Shown here one piece after another: positions 43,882 to 54,800 of a DNA stretch of 64,000 bases. This stretch comes from Pyropia yezoensis (lineage: Eukaryota > Rhodophyta > Bangiophyceae > Bangiales > Bangiaceae). Within the stretch, counting starts at the first letter, position 1; each line of letters starts with the position of its first letter. The DNA lies in the NCBI GenBank assembly GCA_009829735.1, contig CM020620.1, forward strand, positions 11,529,420 to 11,593,419. Reading direction: 5' to 3'. The position numbers were made by a program, and so were the translations under genes. The notes under the pieces are model-generated. The model did not search any database and had not been told where the DNA came from. It saw nothing but the letters and a program-made list of their open reading frames with translations.

Positions 43882-46858
43882 TCACCGCCCCACGGGCGCG
43901 TTGACACTCGCCATGTAATTTTGGAGGAGACGCCGGCAGACGCCCACGTTGCCGAGGTTCACCTCTAGGTTCTTGACCAGCAGCTTGACAATCTCCTTGT
44001 CCAGCGCCGACAGGACGCCCACCCCCTCGACCGCGGCGCCCGCGTCAAAGGGGCGCTGTGGGTCAAAGAGGCCCGCAAACAGTTTGTAGATAGCGCCAAA
44101 GTTGGGGCTCCCGGGGGAGGCAGCCGCAGCAGCCGCGGCGGCGGAGCCAGCGCCAGCGCCACCGCCACCGCCGCTACCACCACCGCCGCCGCCGCCACCG
44201 CAGCCGGCGGCAACGACGCTAGTGCTGCCACCGGCGGCGCCTGACGGGGTGGTCGACGTTGGTTGGGAGGGCGGGGGAGCGGCAGGCGAACCCGTCGGCG
44301 CCGCTGCGGCCACGATCCCATTCATCGCCGCCGACGCAGGCGGCATGCCCCCGCCGGGTCCGACGGGGTGGGCGCCCCAGCCGCCGCCGCCGCCGCTAGG
44401 CATGCCCACCATGCCAGCCGGCCCCTGTCCGGGCGCGCCCGCCGCCCAGCTGCCCCAGCCACCCGGATAGACGGCCCCGGCGGGTCCGTACCCTGGCGTG
44501 CCCCCGCCACCGGCCGCCACGCCCGGCACCGCAAATGGGTACGGTCCAGGCGCGTACGCGCCTGGCATCACCGGCGAGGCGGGCATGCCGCCAGGGCTGG
44601 CGCCGACGCTGCCACGGCCGCCAGCGAGGCGCCGTGCCTTGGCCGACGCCGCCCCGCCGTTGCCACCCCCCCCGCCCCCGCCGCCGCCGCCGACGCCCGC
44701 CACCCCCCCCGCCGTCCCACCGCGGCGCTTCTCCCCCCTCACGCGCGCGTAGGGGGACGCCCCCGGGTCGGGGTGGCCCGGCATGCTTCCACCCGCGGTG
44801 GTCATCCCCATGGGAGGTAAAAAGAGGGGCGGCGGCGGCTGCACCGCCCCTGGCGCCACCGCGTAGGGGCTTACCGCCCCATGGATGGGGCCTGCTCCAA
44901 ACGATGGCGTCGGCGGTGGGGGCGGGGGAATGCCCGGCGCCGCCGCACCGGGTGGCAAGCCCGCCGGGCCGGGTGGCCCCAGCCCCGACGTGGCCATCTG
45001 CTGCAAATGCCCTGACAAGTGGTGCGGGAGCATGTGGTGGGGCATCCCCATTGCCGCCGCAGCCGCAGCTGCTGCCGCGGCGGACCCGCCCGGAGTGCCC
45101 GGCGTCAGTGGCTGTCCAGGGTGGTGTCGCTCGCGGTGGCCGCCAACGGCGTGGGGGTGCCCCCCCCCGCCCCCTTGTGGGACCACCCCGTACCGCCCCT
45201 CCGCCGTGGCCGCCGCGGCCTGCATCCCTGCCAACCGCGCCTGGGCGGCATGGAGTTGGTGCAACTGGGAGACTTGCGCATCGTGGAGGGCGGTGACGGT
45301 AGAGGCGGCCGCTGGCGACATGGCCCGGCCGGTCATACCCCCGGGGAGTGCCCCCCCCGGGACGGCCCCTGGAAGGGTGCCGGGCGTGCCCGGTGCCCCC
45401 GCCCCACCACCCCCTTCGGCCGACTGTATCGCTGCCGCGGCGGCAACGGCACGGTGCTGCGTTTCCCTGGCGGCCGCCGCCACAGAAGGCGAAGCCGCCG
45501 GGCGGCCACCAGCCATCGTGGCGCCCACGCCTTGAGATGGGGAGTGGGAAGTACCGGCCCTCGCGCCACCTGGGCCAGCGCTGCCACCGCCACCACCACC
45601 ACTGCCGCCGCCCCCGCCGCCCCCGCCGCCGCCGGCACCGGCACCAGGCCCGCGCCCCCCCCCTGGCCCCGCCGTCATGGCCGCTGCCGCTGCTTGCTGC
45701 ACCTGGTTGAGCGCCGCCGCCGAGGATGCGGCCGCCACCTGGTGGGCGGCGACCAGGCGTGCCCGCTCCCCCGCCTGTGCCGCCGCCAGCGCCGCTGCTT
45801 GCTGTGCCTGGGCGCGGACGAGCGCCTGGTTAGCCGCCGCCGCCTCGGCGGTCGTCCGCGCATGCGCGGCACGAAGGACATCAAGCGGCTGGCCGCCTGC
45901 GGCCACCGCAGCCGCCGCCGCTGCGGCGGCGGCCGCTGCCGCCACTGGGTCGACGGGTCCACCACCACCGCCGCCGAGACTGCCCCCACTCACATCCTCC
46001 TCGTCCGTCACGCCCGTGCCAACCCCGGCACGGCTGGCCGCCCTCGCCCCGCTGCCAGGGGTGGCGCTCGTCGCCGCACCCGCCCAAGACATGCCCGCGC
46101 TGCCGCTCGCCGAGCCGCCCCCCCCGCCGCCCGCACTGGCCGAGCCCCCCGCCGGGGTGCCGCCCGCCCCCCCCCCTCCCCCGGGGCCCGCCGCCGCAGC
46201 GCTGCCCGCCGCGCTGCTCACAGCACCGCCACCCCCCCCCCCCCGCCCGCCCCCCCCCCCCCCCACGCCGCTTTGGCCGTGGCGGCGGCACGTGCTCACC
46301 CGTCTTGTTCTTGGCCACCTTGATAAAGTACTTTTGGGCGTGGCTCCGGATCTGCACCACATTCTTGGTGCGCACCGCCACCTCAATGTCCTTCCAGCTG
46401 CGGCCAAACCGTTTGAGGGCGTCAAGGAAGAGAGCATGCTCCCCTTCCGTCCAGTTCTCCCGGTGCTTGGTGATGACGTACGGCTTGCGGGGCTTCTTGC
46501 CCGGGGGGGGGGGAGCGGTCGTCGTTGTCGTTGACGACGCTGCCGTATCCGACGGCCGGGAGGGGGGGGGGGGGGGCGGCATTGGGGCTGCCGCCAGGGG
46601 GGGGGGGGCGGGAGGTCCGCCAACCGACCCTGGTGCCAGCGACACGGGCGGCACGCCCGCCGCGGCAGCAACGGCGGCGGCGGCAGCGGCGGCAGGGGGC
46701 AGCCCCGCCGCCCCACCATTGGCACCGCCGCCATCGACGCGGGGGGGGGCGCCGGGGGCGCCCACCGTAGCGGGCGCAGCAGCGGGCGCCGCCGCCGCGG
46801 CGGACGCCGACGATGGCCAGGGGGGGGGGGGAGGGCCGGGGCCGGAGCGGTCGCCCAT
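43882..46858 (-). CDS. SHAQKYF MYB-related protein with C-terminal LCL-like domain (LHY/CCA1/RVE family)
   Basis: Probable nuclear transcription factor, about 990 residues. The start ATG at 46858 leads through Ala/Pro-rich sequence to one MYB repeat: [20 protein letters not shown], then [20 protein letters not shown] and the hallmark [12 protein letters not shown]. Plant LHY/CCA1 and REVEILLE proteins carry this repeat. The frame then shifts inside C tracts at 46232-46264 and continues to 43882 as a long Gly/Ala/Gln/Pro-rich region with a DEEDVSGGS acidic patch and an Ala/Gln/Arg helix. The last 60 residues ([19 protein letters not shown], then [20 protein letters not shown] and [10 protein letters not shown]) resemble the LCL domain of RVE4/6/8, which binds co-activators. 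That match supports a single gene across the frame break. Circadian involvement is family inference. The downstream frame alone is open far upstream of the start, to 47571, which is not used. Confidence 0.85.
46232..46264 (-). other. C tracts at the frame change in the MYB gene
   Basis: Thirteen C (46232-46244), CCCG interruptions, then fifteen C (46250-46264). On the minus strand this codes Gly-rich sequence just after [10 protein letters not shown]. The MYB repeat and the LCL-like end are in different frames and the switch falls here. The length differs from a continuous frame by one base too many or two too few. Confidence 0.65.
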
Positions 46859-48830
46859 GAGCCCCGTCCGCGACGGCGGCGGCGGCTACAACAGACCCAC
46901 CCACGTGCGCGAGAGAAACACAAACAAAAAACGAGCAGGACAAAAAACAGGCAAGCAGGGGGCGGAAACCAACGGCAGCGGCGGCCGCAGGGGTGACACC
47001 GGGCAGAGGTGCGCACGCGTGTCGCACAGCGGCGGTGGCGGCAGGTGGCGGCGGCGGCCCTCCCCTGCCCCCCCCCCACTCCCACCCCCCCTCCTCTCTC
47101 CCAAGGGGTGCGGCCACGGCCCACGCTCACACCCTCGGCGGGTGGTGGAAGCGCCAGCAAAGAGACACGGGGGTACACGTCGGTGGCACAAGACCGACAG
47201 GCGGCAAGGAGGAGGTGGCACGGGGGCGGGGGCGGATGGGGCGATACGAGGGATGTGGCAGCGGGGGGGGGGGGGGCACGCGGCGCGGTGCAACGACGGT
47301 GGTCGTCGAAGCGTGGCGCGGCCGCCTCGTTGCACGCACGCGGCGGGGATGAGAACGCGGGCCGCCGCGTGCACGCGGGCGGTGGGGGGGGCCGACGCCT
47401 CACCGAGGCAGCCGGGAGGAGCGCGCCGCGGCGACAGCGCGGCCTGCATGGGGTCTCTCCAGCCGGGGTGGCGGTGACGCCGTGGGGTGTGGGGCGAGCT
47501 TGCCGAGCAGGCCCGGGCAAGGCGCGCCGGCTACCACAGGAGGGGTGCCGCGCAGCGGGGCGGGCAGCCAAACGGCGGTCGGGCCCGAGGTGTCGCCGGT
47601 TGAGGGCACGCCTCGTTATTAAAACGGCGTTTTCCGTGCAGTAGGATTTTCAAGGGGCACCTGCTCTCCTGGTTGGCTGAGCTCACTCAATTCTATGGAG
47701 GGTCGAATCAATTATTGCACCGCATTGGCCCGATGACACAGTGTCAGAGTCTTCCGGTCCTTTGTATCCAGGGAAGGAACTAATCGATAAAGAAGGTACA
47801 CGTGGGCAGCCACACGCCTGGTCCCGACCGTTCAAGGCAAGCCCTAGAGCAAAGCGATGGAAAATAGTTCATGCCATGGTTTCAATTTCTTCTCTCGACT
47901 GATCAAATGTCGCTGGTCGGTGTGCTACTTGCCTCCATCCTTGTACGATACGACGACCACCCACCATATGCCATGAGGCTCACCCCGCCACGCCCCCGTC
48001 CTCAAACGCAATGTAATCCTCCTCCTGTGTGGGCGGTCCTCGATGCAAGAAAGAAAAAGGATCATTCACCGCGTCCCCAGGCGCATGCGAGGTCAAAATG
48101 GGGTGAGAGGGGAGCTGGAGGCCATGCTGAGCACTCTGCGAGGTTCCGGCCCCTCCACTGTTCGGCATGCGCTGGTGTGAGACCCGCGGGAGATGTCTGC
48201 CGCGGCAGAGGTCTCTCCCGATAGTGAAAGCGGGTGAAGTAATATTAACCGACTCCGCAACTCTGTCCCCTCAATCCAGGTTGAGAACAGGGGGAAGGTT
48301 CCTAGCCGTTCACCCCTGAGGATGGGATGGGCGTGGGGATGAGCGGCCGGGCTCGCGGGTAAAGGTGGGGAATGGAAGCCGCTGCCGCGGAAACGGCTTA
48401 GAAGGAAGCGTATCCTGCGCTGACTGGGGGGTCCTGGGTGCAGAGGCTGCGGACTTGTGTCTCACGGAGACCCGGGTGCGAAAAGCGCTGCTGCGCGAAC
48501 CCCCCCTTATGGGGCCTGTGGCGTGGGAACACAAGTGGGGACACGACTCTTGTCGCCAATTGGCTGTGAGCCAGTGAGAGAGCCCCACGTTTCTCCAAAA
48601 ATATTGCTGTAAGAGCATCCTATTGAACACATTAACTGGGCCCTAGCTAGGGCCGGCCGCCTGTGCGGCCTCCCGTGGACTGGAGCTGCTCAGGTCGCCG
48701 CCTTCCCACCCCCTCCCATGTTGGCGCGGGTCGACGATCCGCGAGTGTGAGGCTGACGGCGGTCTACCTGGACCACACAGATCCGACGCCCATTGGTCAG
48801 ATGATTCGGCACGTTTGATATTTTGAGATA
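46859..48830. other. Intergenic region upstream of the MYB gene
   Basis: About 46880-47120 is T/C-rich on the minus strand and probably leader and promoter of the MYB gene. 47100-47640 is GC-rich with no coding evidence beyond the overlapping MYB frame. 47640-48830 drops in GC, has many stops and shows no gene. Confidence 0.45.
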
Positions 48831-49080
48831 CAGTACGGCCCCGCACATATCCTGGGGTAGGACAAGAAGGTAGTCCCCTTCCTAGGACACGGTTCATAAC
48901 TCAAATCAAAGCCCTTTCGCACGAGACATCGGGAATCTGTCGTCTCACCTCGCGGTGGCGTCAAATTTTTTTATGTATTTCTGGGTCGACCGCAGAGTCG
49001 CCGCTGGCATCAATCACGTGTCGTTCGAGCGCTGCGCGCGCGACGCGCGCACACCCGGCACCACCCCTACACCCCCTGGT

Positions 49081-49235
49081 GCTGCGACCCCCACCCTGCC
49101 GCGCGATCGCGGTCCCCACCCCGTCCCACGATCCTGGTCCCCACCCCCCGCCACACGATCCCGGCCCCCGCCCCGCCGCACTACGCGGGTCCCCGGCCTG
49201 CCGCACGACCCGCGTCCCCACCCGGCCGCACCACC
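49081..49235. repeat. Degenerate ~25-bp minisatellite
   Basis: Five to six imperfect copies of a unit with consensus close to CCGCACGATCCCGGTCCCCACCC follow one another. It lies inside the proposed Pogo element, left of the transposase gene. No coding role is seen. Confidence 0.7.
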
Positions 49236-50377
49236 CCGGCCGCCGCTTGTTGCCTTGCGCCGACGCTCCTCGGCTGTATGTACGTGTTGCGACCACGTGA
49301 CTTTCTCGTGCTGCTGTGCGCCGGCGTCCGTGCTGTTTCCCTCGTTTCTTTTTTTTGGGCGCATGCTGTCAACCCCCCCGGACCGAGCCGCTACGGTTTT
49401 TTGTCCGCTGTGTGTGCGATGTTTAGCTGTTTTGTCTGCACATGCACGTGGTGCGCTGTTTTACCCATTGTGTGTGCATGTCCTGACCAACTGTTTGCTC
49501 TTGTGGCATCAAGATCTGTGCGTTGGCCGCTCCACCCTATTTCTCTGCCACATCCTCCTGGTAATGCTGTCTGGAATGGTGTGTATGCGCGTTCCGTTCT
49601 TCTTTCTGTACAGGGCCCGTCCCAGTGTACAAGGTGCACGCCATAGACCAAGCCAGGCACGTGCGCCGTCCGTCGTCCTTCGAGTGTGCGGGAGGGCCAC
49701 GGGGGTCGGGGGGGGCACAGGGAGAATTTGGTGGCGGAGGGTCTGAGCGGAGGTGAGGTATGGCATGTGGTGGTGGGCCTGTGAAATTATCGACTGTTAC
49801 GTACTGCGTGTGTTTACGGAGGGGTGGGGACTGCGGACTCGGCTGAGCGTGGGGAAGGAGGGGGGGAGGGAGGGGGCCATTTTGGCGAGTGGGTGAGGGT
49901 CTGTGTGTCGGTGACGCCTGTGGCTGTCCCCACCGGCAACTGTCGGCACACGGACTGTCGATGATGCTCTTTCACTCATGCTTGACCATGATGGGCTTTC
50001 GTGATGTTGATTGTGGCGATCTCTCTTTACCATCGTGTCTGTTTGGATGCTGTGTGCTTTCCGATAGCGTTTTTTGCGTCGCACCACAGGAATGATCCAC
50101 TGCACATTGGAATGTGCGGCATCTTGTATGCTATCGGTCAAGCCGCTTGTGTTTGTATCCACTGCATCTTTAGTAAGACCGTTTCTGCATCTCTGCGATT
50201 TTGATTGCTCCTGTTGCTCGTCAGGCAGGGACAAGCGCTTGGACAGCACTGCAATATTTGCTGCAGGTGTTTCCGAGCGTGTCGCGCTTTGTGCGGCCTT
50301 GCCAATGCGAGTTTTCCCACTGTTTTTCTCTCCGACTGGCATGTGCGGGGACCACCGAGTCCCAGATAGGTTGTTCA

Positions 50378-51904
50378 CTACTCAATCTCTGAAGCAGCAG
50401 GCAGGCCCTCTTCCTCCATCAGCCACTGCTGGACGGCAGGAAGCGCGTCCGGGCTGCTCCCCGACACAAGCAGATCCATAAAGGGAGGCCCGCCATTCAC
50501 CACACCCTCCACACTATGACCCACGCCCAGGCTACGCGTAGTTCGCAGCATGTCCACAATGGCTCGGGCGTGCTCGTCGGCCGGCTGCTCCACAACGCCG
50601 TCGCCGGTCTCGAGGCGCGCGGTGAGGGACGTCTCCACGTCCTCGGGCAGGCACTTGGCCCGCAGACAGCACCGCCCAATGCTGTCAGGCGTGACCTGAT
50701 CAAACGACTCCTTGATCAGCTCCATGGCGTCGAGCACGTTGGCGCTTCGCCCGTCCGCCAGCCCCAACGACCCAGGCTTTGCCGCCGCCTCCCGGGCTCC
50801 TCGCGCAGCCGACTGGTCGGGCGTCTCGTCCAGCCGCTCCTCGAAGGCCTTCAACATCTTCCCCATCAGCCCGCGCTTGTACACGGACTTGGACGCGTTG
50901 ATGATGCCCTGGTCGCAGGGTTGGTGCTTCGACGTCGTGTTGGGGGGGAGGGGCTCGACTGCGAGCCCAGGCAGGGCGTCAGACAGGTCGTGACCGCTGG
51001 CGTTGTCCACCAGGAGCACAGCGTCCCTCGACGAGAAATTTCGAAAAAGTGCACATAAGTCCTTGCACCATTCCCGGTAAACCACCTGGTCCATCCACCC
51101 ATTGCGCTGGCTGTAGTACTTGACTGGCAGGTTCCCGGGGCAGTTGCGGAAGCAAACTGGCTTGGCCGCTTTGCCAATGACGGCCAGGAACTTGAACGTG
51201 CCGGTGGCGTTCACGCAAAAGATAACCGTCAGGCGTGCCTTGGCGTGCTGCAGCGCCGTGCCCCTCGTCTCCCGTGCATGGCGTGCCAACACGTACGAGT
51301 TGGTGGGGGCAAGCTGGTAGTACAGGGCGGCCTCGTCCATGTTGAGCAGCAAATCCGGGTCCACGCCAATGAGCTTGTCCCGGAGCTCTTTCATCTGCAT
51401 CTCCGCCGTCTCGACGTTGACAGCTCCACCAGCTCCGTGCAGGCGGATGCTGCGCACCCCGCTGCGCGTCCGCCAGCGCTGGATGTACCCGTTAGAGGCC
51501 CGGAAGGGCGCCCCTGGGTAGTGCACCCCCGCCAGGGCCACGGCCTTGACTTGCAGGGCCAGGCGAGAGACAGGCAACCCCGCGCTCCGCAGTCTCAAAA
51601 ACCAAGCGAGAAGCGCCTCGTCAACGAGGGAGAAGTGGGCGGGGTGGGCACACAGGCTGCTGTAAGGCACGCCAGCGTCGGCGGCGCGCCACGTCTGCTC
51701 CCGGCAGGAGTGGATGCGGCTGATGGCACGCCGCGAGACCCCGTACCGCGTCGCGAGGATATCCAGGGGGATGCCGTCCACCACTTGGGTGATGATCAGA
51801 AGGCGCTGCTGCAGAGCGAGCGCCGGGCGCCGCACAATCGATCGGGTAGCACCTCCGGGCGCGACCCGCGCTATGGCGGGGGTAGCCCGTCCAGCAGCGC
51901 TCAT
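50378..51904 (-). CDS. Pogo/Tigger-type DDE transposase (CENP-B-like)
   Basis: 508 residues from the ATG at 51904 (GCGCTCATGGTGG read on +). It catalyses cut-and-paste transposition of its element. An N-terminal helix-turn-helix (LDILATRYGVSRRAISRIHS) is followed by a second DNA-binding CENP-B-type region (LVDEALLAWFLRLRSAGLPVS; SNGYIQRWRTRSGVRSIRLHG). The DDE/D catalytic core has NMDEAALYYQL (first Asp, about residue 190), VLLVDNASGH (second, about 298) and PPNTTSKHQPCDQGIINASK (third, about 330). These are the family signatures. The frame is intact and the motifs complete, so the protein could be active. The C-terminal 110 residues are acidic. Unlike host genes it lacks Ala/Gly homopolymers, and its GC is somewhat lower. 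Confidence 0.9.
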   Translation of the reverse strand: MSAAGRATPAIARVAPGGATRSIVRRPALALQQRLLIITQVVDGIPLDILATRYGVSRRAISRIHSCREQTWRAADAGVPYSSLCAHPAHFSLVDEALLAWFLRLRSAGLPVSRLALQVKAVALAGVHYPGAPFRASNGYIQRWRTRSGVRSIRLHGAGGAVNVETAEMQMKELRDKLIGVDPDLLLNMDEAALYYQLAPTNSYVLARHARETRGTALQHAKARLTVIFCVNATGTFKFLAVIGKAAKPVCFRNCPGNLPVKYYSQRNGWMDQVVYREWCKDLCALFRNFSSRDAVLLVDNASGHDLSDALPGLAVEPLPPNTTSKHQPCDQGIINASKSVYKRGLMGKMLKAFEERLDETPDQSAARGAREAAAKPGSLGLADGRSANVLDAMELIKESFDQVTPDSIGRCCLRAKCLPEDVETSLTARLETGDGVVEQPADEHARAIVDMLRTTRSLGVGHSVEGVVNGGPPFMDLLVSGSSPDALPAVQQWLMEEEGLPAASEIE

Positions 51905-52257
51905 GGTGGAAAGTGGGGGTGGCACGCGGGCACCTGGTGGAGATGGATGGTGCTGGGGCCTGTGCCGGTGCGCGGTCCTACCGCCGCCGCAGTCGGTGGC
52001 TCTTAACCTGGTTGGAGGCTTCCGGTAGCGAGACGAGATCTCTCGTCGCCCATTGGCTGATGGCCACCGAGCCGTGGAGGCTAGTTTTGTCCACACAGAG
52101 AAGAAACCGGTAAATAACATAATCCCATGTCAAATACTCGCCCGATTTCTTGTCCAGTGGCGTACCCCAAACAAGAATCATAAGGAACACAGAGGGGCTA
52201 CATGACTCGCAGAAGTTCCCGAGGTCTTCGAGGTCGCCTTTTTCCGGGGTAGTACTG

Positions 52258-52697
52258 TACTTCTTCTCGATTCGCAAGATGAGCTGATGTATTGATATGG
52301 ATGGGGCTGGGCCACATTGAAGTACATTGACCGATGGAATGGCCACAATTGGTCCTTAGACCGTGGTGCCGCCGTGGCCGCGCCGGCCGGATCCTCATCG
52401 AGTCCGACCGAGACGCGTCACGTTGCCATCGCCCTGGCGACGTCCGTCGTCCCCCCCCTCCGTTGCACGGCGGCGTCCATCAACCCCGAATCGATGCCAC
52501 TACAGCCTCCCTCCCACCCCTGACCACCCTCTTTGCCTGTCACAGACGCCACCACCTGGTGACTGCTGCTTCTTTTTTTTCTCGCTGGCATCCTCGCTGC
52601 GGGACGGCCTCCCCGCCTTCCCCCCCCCCCCCCGCCCGCTCCTTTCTTTCCTCGCCCCCCCCACTGTCGCCACGCCCGCTTCATCTGCAGCGGCGTG
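52258..52697. promoter_or_regulatory. Upstream region of the Tim44 gene
   Basis: 440 nt between the proposed transposon end and the Tim44 start. The last 200 nt are C/T-rich on the + strand (T block near 52572, C block near 52621-52633), as in other leaders here. No TATA box is evident. Confidence 0.4.
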
Positions 52698-54017
52698 ATG
52701 GCAGCTCGCGGCGTGCCCGCCGCGTGGCGGTTGGTTGGCGCGCGCCTGGCGCCGCGCGCGCCCGCGCCCACGTCCACGTCGCCGGCCGTGACGGCAGCAG
52801 TGGCGACGGCGTCTGCTCCACCGGCGCGGCTGCCCACTGGCTGCTGGCCTCCGCTTCCGCCTGCCGCCGGTCCTGCCGCCGCCGCAGCGGTATGGGCCTC
52901 GCCGCTCGCCGCCGCGGCGCACCACCGTCGGCTGTCTGCGTCGGCGGCCGCACCCCCCCCCCCCGACAGGCCGCCGCGGTCATCACCGCCACCGTCATCA
53001 ACAGACGCTGGTGGTGCCTCTCCCTCCGACGCGGCCGCCGCAGGCGCCGCCGGCACCTCCACCGACACTAACACGGCGCCTGCTGTGGATGCAGACACCC
53101 CCCCGGCCCCCGTGGGCGGGGGTGCCATTGGTGGCTTCTTCCGTGGTCTGATGGGCGGACGTGAGGCGGCGGCGGAGGATACAGCCGTGGCTGAGGCGGT
53201 GGCGGACGGCGGGGACGCGGCGGCGGCGGCGGCGGCGGCAGGCCCAACGTCGGCGGAGCGGGCGGCGTCGCACGCGCTGGTCGTCCAGCGACGACGGAGG
53301 CGGCGGGAGGAGGAGGAGGAGGGGGAGGGCGGGGAGGACCACACCATCCGGGGCAAGATCTTTTCGCGCTTTGCGGGCTCTGCCTTCATGCGCGGCGCGT
53401 TCAACGCTAAGGACCGGATCGGGCAGCGGATGGAGGAGAGCGACGGCCGCGTGGCGCGGGCGATGCGGTGGGTGTTTGCCGAGAATGAGCAGGCACAGGT
53501 GGTGCGAGAGATCCGGGAGCTGGACCCGTCGTTTGAGGTGAGCGCCTTCCTCGCCATGGTCGAGCGCGACATGATCCCGCAGGTCCTCGACTCGTACCTC
53601 GCAGGCGACGTGGGCGTGCTGCGCGGCGTTTGCACCGACGAGGCGTGGCGGATGCTCAAGGCGAGCGCCGTGGAGCGCGCGGCGAGCGGCTTTGTCATGG
53701 ACCGGTCAGTGTTGGATGTGGGGGACGTGGAGCTGTCGTCGGCTCGCTTCCTCGGCGAGACCCCCGTCCTCATCGTCACTTTCACGGCGCAGCAGGTCAA
53801 CTGCGTGTACGACGCCAAGGGGGTAGTAGTGGAGGGGGCGGTGGATGACATCCGAGCCGTGTACTACGCTTGGGCGCTGGTGCAGGAAGAGGAGGAGGAG
53901 GAGGAGGGGGAAGGGGGGGCAGGGGAGGGCGACACCGCGGGTGGGGAGAAGCGCGACAGCGGCCGGCCGTGGAAACTGATGGAGATGGTCATCCGGGGGG
54001 CACACGGCACCATTTGA
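52698..54017 (+). CDS. Tim44-like mitochondrial import motor protein
   Basis: 439 residues from the ATG at 52698. Tim44 tethers mtHsp70 to the TIM23 channel on the matrix side of the inner membrane. Residues 1-100 are Ala/Arg/Pro-rich without acids, like a mitochondrial presequence (MAARGVPAAWRLVGARLAPR). A Gly-rich helix (GGGAIGGFFRGLMGG) and a basic/acidic coiled segment (VQRRRRRREEEEEGEGGEDH) follow. FSRFAGSAFMRGAFNAKDRI leads to the C-terminal Tim44 domain: ENEQAQVVREIRELDPSFEV, SAFLAMVERDMIPQVLDSYL, DVGVLRGVCTDEAWRMLKAS, LIVTFTAQQVNCVYD and the terminal WKLMEMVIRG strand. The acidic Glu/Gly insertion before the last strand (EEEEEEEGEGG) is unusual. Intronless and complete. Confidence 0.9.
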   Translation: MAARGVPAAWRLVGARLAPRAPAPTSTSPAVTAAVATASAPPARLPTGCWPPLPPAAGPAAAAAVWASPLAAAAHHRRLSASAAAPPPPDRPPRSSPPPSSTDAGGASPSDAAAAGAAGTSTDTNTAPAVDADTPPAPVGGGAIGGFFRGLMGGREAAAEDTAVAEAVADGGDAAAAAAAAGPTSAERAASHALVVQRRRRRREEEEEGEGGEDHTIRGKIFSRFAGSAFMRGAFNAKDRIGQRMEESDGRVARAMRWVFAENEQAQVVREIRELDPSFEVSAFLAMVERDMIPQVLDSYLAGDVGVLRGVCTDEAWRMLKASAVERAASGFVMDRSVLDVGDVELSSARFLGETPVLIVTFTAQQVNCVYDAKGVVVEGAVDDIRAVYYAWALVQEEEEEEEGEGGAGEGDTAGGEKRDSGRPWKLMEMVIRGAHGTI

Positions 54018-54352
54018 GCGCACGCCCCCACGCCCCTCTGCGGGCTTTTGCGCTCGGGCGCGGCGGCGGCGGCGGCCAGGTCTTTTTGTTGTTGCCCGTC
54101 CTGCCCTTTTTTTTTTCTGTCTCTTCACTGGCGGTGGCTCGAAAGCCGCCACGCCGCACGACGGGGGGGGGGGTGGGGGCCGCTGCTGGCAGCCCCCGAC
54201 GCGCCACCCCATACAGGCGGTGGCCCCCGACGGGCAGGTCGGGCGGGGCCGGGACAGAGCGGGTGCTCGCCCGCCGCGGTGAAGCGGACGTGCCGTCCCC
54301 CGCCCTCCTGCAGCGGGTCCCGCTGGGGTGTCACTTGTTGCGCCTGGAATAT

Positions 54353-54800
54353 GGCAGTTTTCCGAATTTTGTCCCATGTGTACAAGAGCAAGAGCAAGTG
54401 TACAAAAGCAATGGCCAATCGCATGCCGGCAGCAGAGGGCTTACCAATGGCGTGCTGCAACACGTCTGTCGGAACAACCTGATGATTGGCTATGACCACA
54501 ACTGCTCTCGCAACGAACGCTGGTTGGTGGAAATACTCTTGTTTTTTCATCGGATCTCGCCGGTTGGCCCTTTATCTCAGGTCATTTCTGTCAAGAACAG
54601 TGCGAAGCGCTCAGCCAGTGCTTGTTCTGCCCTCGAAGTGGTCAGAAATCCCGAGAGAATCCCCGATCGCACTGTTCGTCCAACAACGGACCCTCATGCA
54701 GAGCAGTCATTGGCCAGAGAGGCAGCATCTGAGTCATATCATTGGTCAAGCACAGTTTGCTCTTGCTCTCGTCCACATGGGACAAAATTGGGAGAACTGC
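54353..54800. repeat. Diverged inverted repeat (foldback, MITE-like)
   Basis: Left outer arm 54353-54400 pairs with right outer arm 54753-54800 at about 40 of 46 positions. A shared run such as CACATGGGACAAAATT is seen on the right and its complement on the left. Similarity continues inward more weakly, with CATTGGCC / GGCCAATG-type blocks, toward about 54550 and 54600. About 50 nt separate the arms at the centre. The structure suggests a foldback element or an inverted duplication. Confidence 0.65.

Larger units (their letters stand above)
48831..52257 (-). mobile_element. Candidate Pogo/Tigger-type DNA transposon
   Basis: Proposed 3.4-kb element around the transposase gene. The right end, read inward, is CAGTACTACCCCGGAA with TA outside (52258-52259). 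A left end CAGTACGGCCCCGCAC starts at 48831, preceded by TA (48829-48830). The two tips agree at 12 of 16 positions. A TA target and CAG termini are typical of Tc1/mariner-Pogo elements. The left boundary is tentative because the match is short and the left 1.5 kb is non-coding and includes a minisatellite. The transposase assignment itself is secure. Confidence 0.4.

Noticed and set aside
46859-47571. Upstream open frame of the MYB downstream reading frame
   Set aside because: The MYB repeat lies in the other frame starting at 46858, and this stretch looks like 5' leader.
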